This document shows, piece after piece, positions 62,193 to 64,000 of a stretch of DNA of 64,000 nt. How positions within the stretch are numbered: position 1 is the first letter of the stretch; every line of letters begins with the position of its first letter. Under the pieces are notes generated by a model. The model was not told where the DNA came from, did no database searches, and was given only the letters and a program-made list of their open reading frames with translations. This stretch comes from Methanolobus sp. WCC4 (GTDB lineage: Archaea > Halobacteriota > Methanosarcinia > Methanosarcinales > Methanosarcinaceae): the NCBI RefSeq assembly GCF_038022665.1, contig NZ_CP150629.1, positions 1,718,480 through 1,782,479 of the forward strand. Direction: 5' to 3'. Made by a program: the position numbers and the translations under genes.

Positions 62193-64000
62193 AGGTCGTA
62201 TTCCTCCCCGTTATTGTAGGTTATTTTAGGATTGCTACGCTTGACCACCTGGCAGTTGTCCCATTTCCATGGTTTCCAGCTGCTTCCGGAGTCTTTCAGG
62301 GCAATATCACCAACAGGATTCTCGTCTTCATCCATTGGTACGTAATAGGTTCCACTTTTTGTTGTGACCTTCTTCCAGTGGTCCGGGCTGATCTCATGCT
62401 CTTTTCCATTTTCATCGGTATAAGGCAAAGAATAAGATGGTCCATCCTGGGTTTGTGTCATTTTTCCATAAGAATCCAGGAATGCGTTAGGTGTGGAAGT
62501 TCCGATCGGACCGTTCGTTATAACTCCCTGTCTTGCATCGCTGTTCTTTATAGCATCATCAAGTTCAGGCATGACCATGACCGTCTTTTCAGCTACTTCT
62601 AATCCGGTTTTTATAAGGCTGCCAACCACAGGTATTTTGTCTGCAACTTCCTGACCAACCTTTACAGTTCCATACAAAGCTTTTGCAGCGGTACCTGATG
62701 ATCCTTTCATTTCACTGAGCTTCTTTGTATCTTTGTAGGCACCAACGTACTTGTCCACTTCTTCTTTTATACTATTGACCTTGTCTGCTTTCTCAAAGTA
62801 CTTTGATATCTTTGAGTCTCCATAAGTCTCTGAAAAGAAAGAAGCTGCTTCGTGTCCGGTCTTCAGTGTCTCCATGCTTTCCTTTCTGCTCTTGTCAAAT
62901 GCATCGAGATATGGTGTTTCACTGAGTTTTTCAGCGACCTTTTCCTTTCCCTCATAATCAGGTCCGCTACCTACAGTTACTGAGCCGTCGTCTTCAAAGT
63001 TAAAACCATCTCTGAAGACCTCTTTGATAATAGCTTTATTAGCTTCGACGTCCTGCTCTTCGCTTGTATCTATTTCATCAAGTTTGTCTATGTCTTCGGA
63101 GCTTTCATCCCTTAACATATCGAGGATCACAGCTTCCTGCTCCATCAGTTCCACGAATTCCTCGGGAAGGATATAGTTCATCTGTATGTTCTGGATATCT
63201 TCAATATCCTGCCTGTCAATGTCCTCAACATCGAGTTCTCCTTCATATTCGATAAGACCTTCTTCAAAGAGTTGATCATACTTTGCGAAGAGTCCATCGA
63301 TCTCAGCAAGTACTTCTTCAAATTCATTGTCGTTGAACTCATCATCCCATTCGGTGGATTCAGTTCCATCTGATCCTGCTTCATCATCCGTAACTATTGG
63401 AATGTCATCAGAAACAGTGTCCTGCTGGGAATCGCTTTCGATATCTCCTATTGAAGTTCCTGTAGGAGTATCCTGTGTGCCTGTATCCGCTGTTACCCCG
63501 TCACCAATGGCACCACTTGCTTCTGACTGTTCCACAAGAGTGGTAAATATGACTTCAGCTACCGGTTGTATATCAGAGAGACCAATATTGTAACCATCTA
63601 TAGTTACCAGCACCACGTTCCCATATGGTGTCGGAGCACTGAAAGTGATATCACTGCTGACAGTCCAGTCCGGATTTTCGGACATTATCATCATCTTATC
63701 CATGTCCCAATAGTCAATGCTCTGCATTTCAGGTTCCAGGTCTGTCTCTGAAAAATAGATAAGACCAAGATGCTCACTATCACCGACATACCAGACCCCG
63801 TCATCATTGATATCAGCATTTACCTCTCTTGCAGCACCAAGGACCACTTCATAGATGTCTGCCTCGCTGTGTTCTATGACCTCAGGAACCGTATTGCTTG
63901 CAGTTTCAGAAAAAACTCCGCTGGCTTCCGCTTCTTCTACAAGTCTGATAAAGATGTTATCAACTACCGGTTCGATCTCAGACAGAGGAAGTTCATAGCC
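62189..64000 (-). CDS. Large acidic repeat protein, N-terminus outside the window
   Basis: The frame continues without a stop through position 64000, so the apparent start at 63847 is internal and 603 residues are seen. A unit near the visible start (GYELPLSEIEPVVDNIFIRL...EEAEASG) recurs about 135 residues later (GYNIGLSDIQPVAEVIFTTL...EQSEASG), showing internal duplication. A long acidic helical region (residues 200-400) and a basic/aromatic end (WKPWKWDNCQVVKRSNPKITYNN) follow. There is no recognised family or visible enzyme motif. It is probably extracellular, with the coupled 150-residue protein as partner. Confidence 0.7.
   Translation of the reverse strand, partial: GYELPLSEIEPVVDNIFIRLVEEAEASGVFSETASNTVPEVIEHSEADIYEVVLGAAREVNADINDDGVWYVGDSEHLGLIYFSETDLEPEMQSIDYWDMDKMMIMSENPDWTVSSDITFSAPTPYGNVVLVTIDGYNIGLSDIQPVAEVIFTTLVEQSEASGAIGDGVTADTGTQDTPTGTSIGDIESDSQQDTVSDDIPIVTDDEAGSDGTESTEWDDEFNDNEFEEVLAEIDGLFAKYDQLFEEGLIEYEGELDVEDIDRQDIEDIQNIQMNYILPEEFVELMEQEAVILDMLRDESSEDIDKLDEIDTSEEQDVEANKAIIKEVFRDGFNFEDDGSVTVGSGPDYEGKEKVAEKLSETPYLDAFDKSRKESMETLKTGHEAASFFSETYGDSKISKYFEKADKVNSIKEEVDKYVGAYKDTKKLSEMKGSSGTAAKALYGTVKVGQEVADKIPVVGSLIKTGLEVAEKTVMVMPELDDAIKNSDARQGVITNGPIGTSTPNAFLDSYGKMTQTQDGPSYSLPYTDENGKEHEISPDHWKKVTTKSGTYYVPMDEDENPVGDIALKDSGSSWKPWKWDNCQVVKRSNPKITYNNGEEYDL

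Overview
The window looks like chromosome of a methanogenic archaeon of the Methanosarcinaceae, probably a methylotrophic genus close to Methanolobus or Methanococcoides. The genus is a guess; the family is better supported. The reasons are an archaeal ribosomal/translation cluster (S19e, PDCD5-like, L39e, L31e, aIF6, L18Ae/LX, prefoldin alpha, FtsY), archaellins, archaeal TATA-type promoters with GGTGA-type ribosome binding sites, a DUF2117 protein, many two- and four-cysteine redox proteins, orphan histidine kinases, and a remnant of a methyltransferase corrinoid protein. I found no tRNA, rRNA, CRISPR array or intact insertion sequence.

Layout. 0-3 kb: an AT-rich partial gene running off the left edge, a truncated corrinoid protein and small hypothetical genes. 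3-7 kb: a translationally coupled fumarase/fumarate reductase operon. 7-12.4 kb: two histidine kinases, one coupled to a FIST sensor, with a polyprenol-kinase-like protein and a small ferredoxin between them, and a candidate structured RNA at about 8.12-8.23 kb. 12.4-18.8 kb: purA and the translation/protein-targeting cluster. 18.8-21.7 kb: trpCBA on the minus strand, with tandem TGTACA boxes over the predicted start site.

21.7-27.8 kb is a duplicated archaellin cassette. A seven-helix membrane protein gene is divergent from a pair of archaellin genes, and the whole arrangement occurs twice. It is followed at 27.9-41.0 kb by a long same-strand block: secreted and lipoprotein genes, a 30-codon repeat-peptide gene, two zinc histone-deacetylase-family enzymes, a GNAT acetyltransferase with a zinc ribbon, a CheF-like PH/winged-helix protein, a V4R-domain protein, an LSm-like protein, a KaiC/RAD55-like ATPase, a Roadblock/LC7 protein, a long coiled-coil winged-helix protein, a second GNAT and a helical protein. 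41.0-43.8 kb adds another KaiC-like ATPase, a winged-helix protein, a ParA/MinD ATPase and a degenerate RecA-fold protein. My reading is that 27.9-43.8 kb could encode an undescribed protein-acetylation and NTPase-based control or positioning system tied to surface motility. This rests on family composition and gene order only.

44-64 kb: a ThiS/MoaD-like protein, a winged-helix regulator, DUF2117, a metallo-beta-lactamase-fold hydrolase, a third kinase, two paralogous sodium:solute symporter operons each led by a roughly 40-residue accessory membrane peptide, a methyltransferase, and a permease/ferredoxin/thioredoxin/DGC-protein operon with two operator-like palindromes around its TATA box. 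The right end has a cohesin-domain surface protein, a fourth kinase, a zinc-ribbon microprotein and a repeat-containing acidic protein running off the edge. Four histidine kinases are present and no response regulator was seen.
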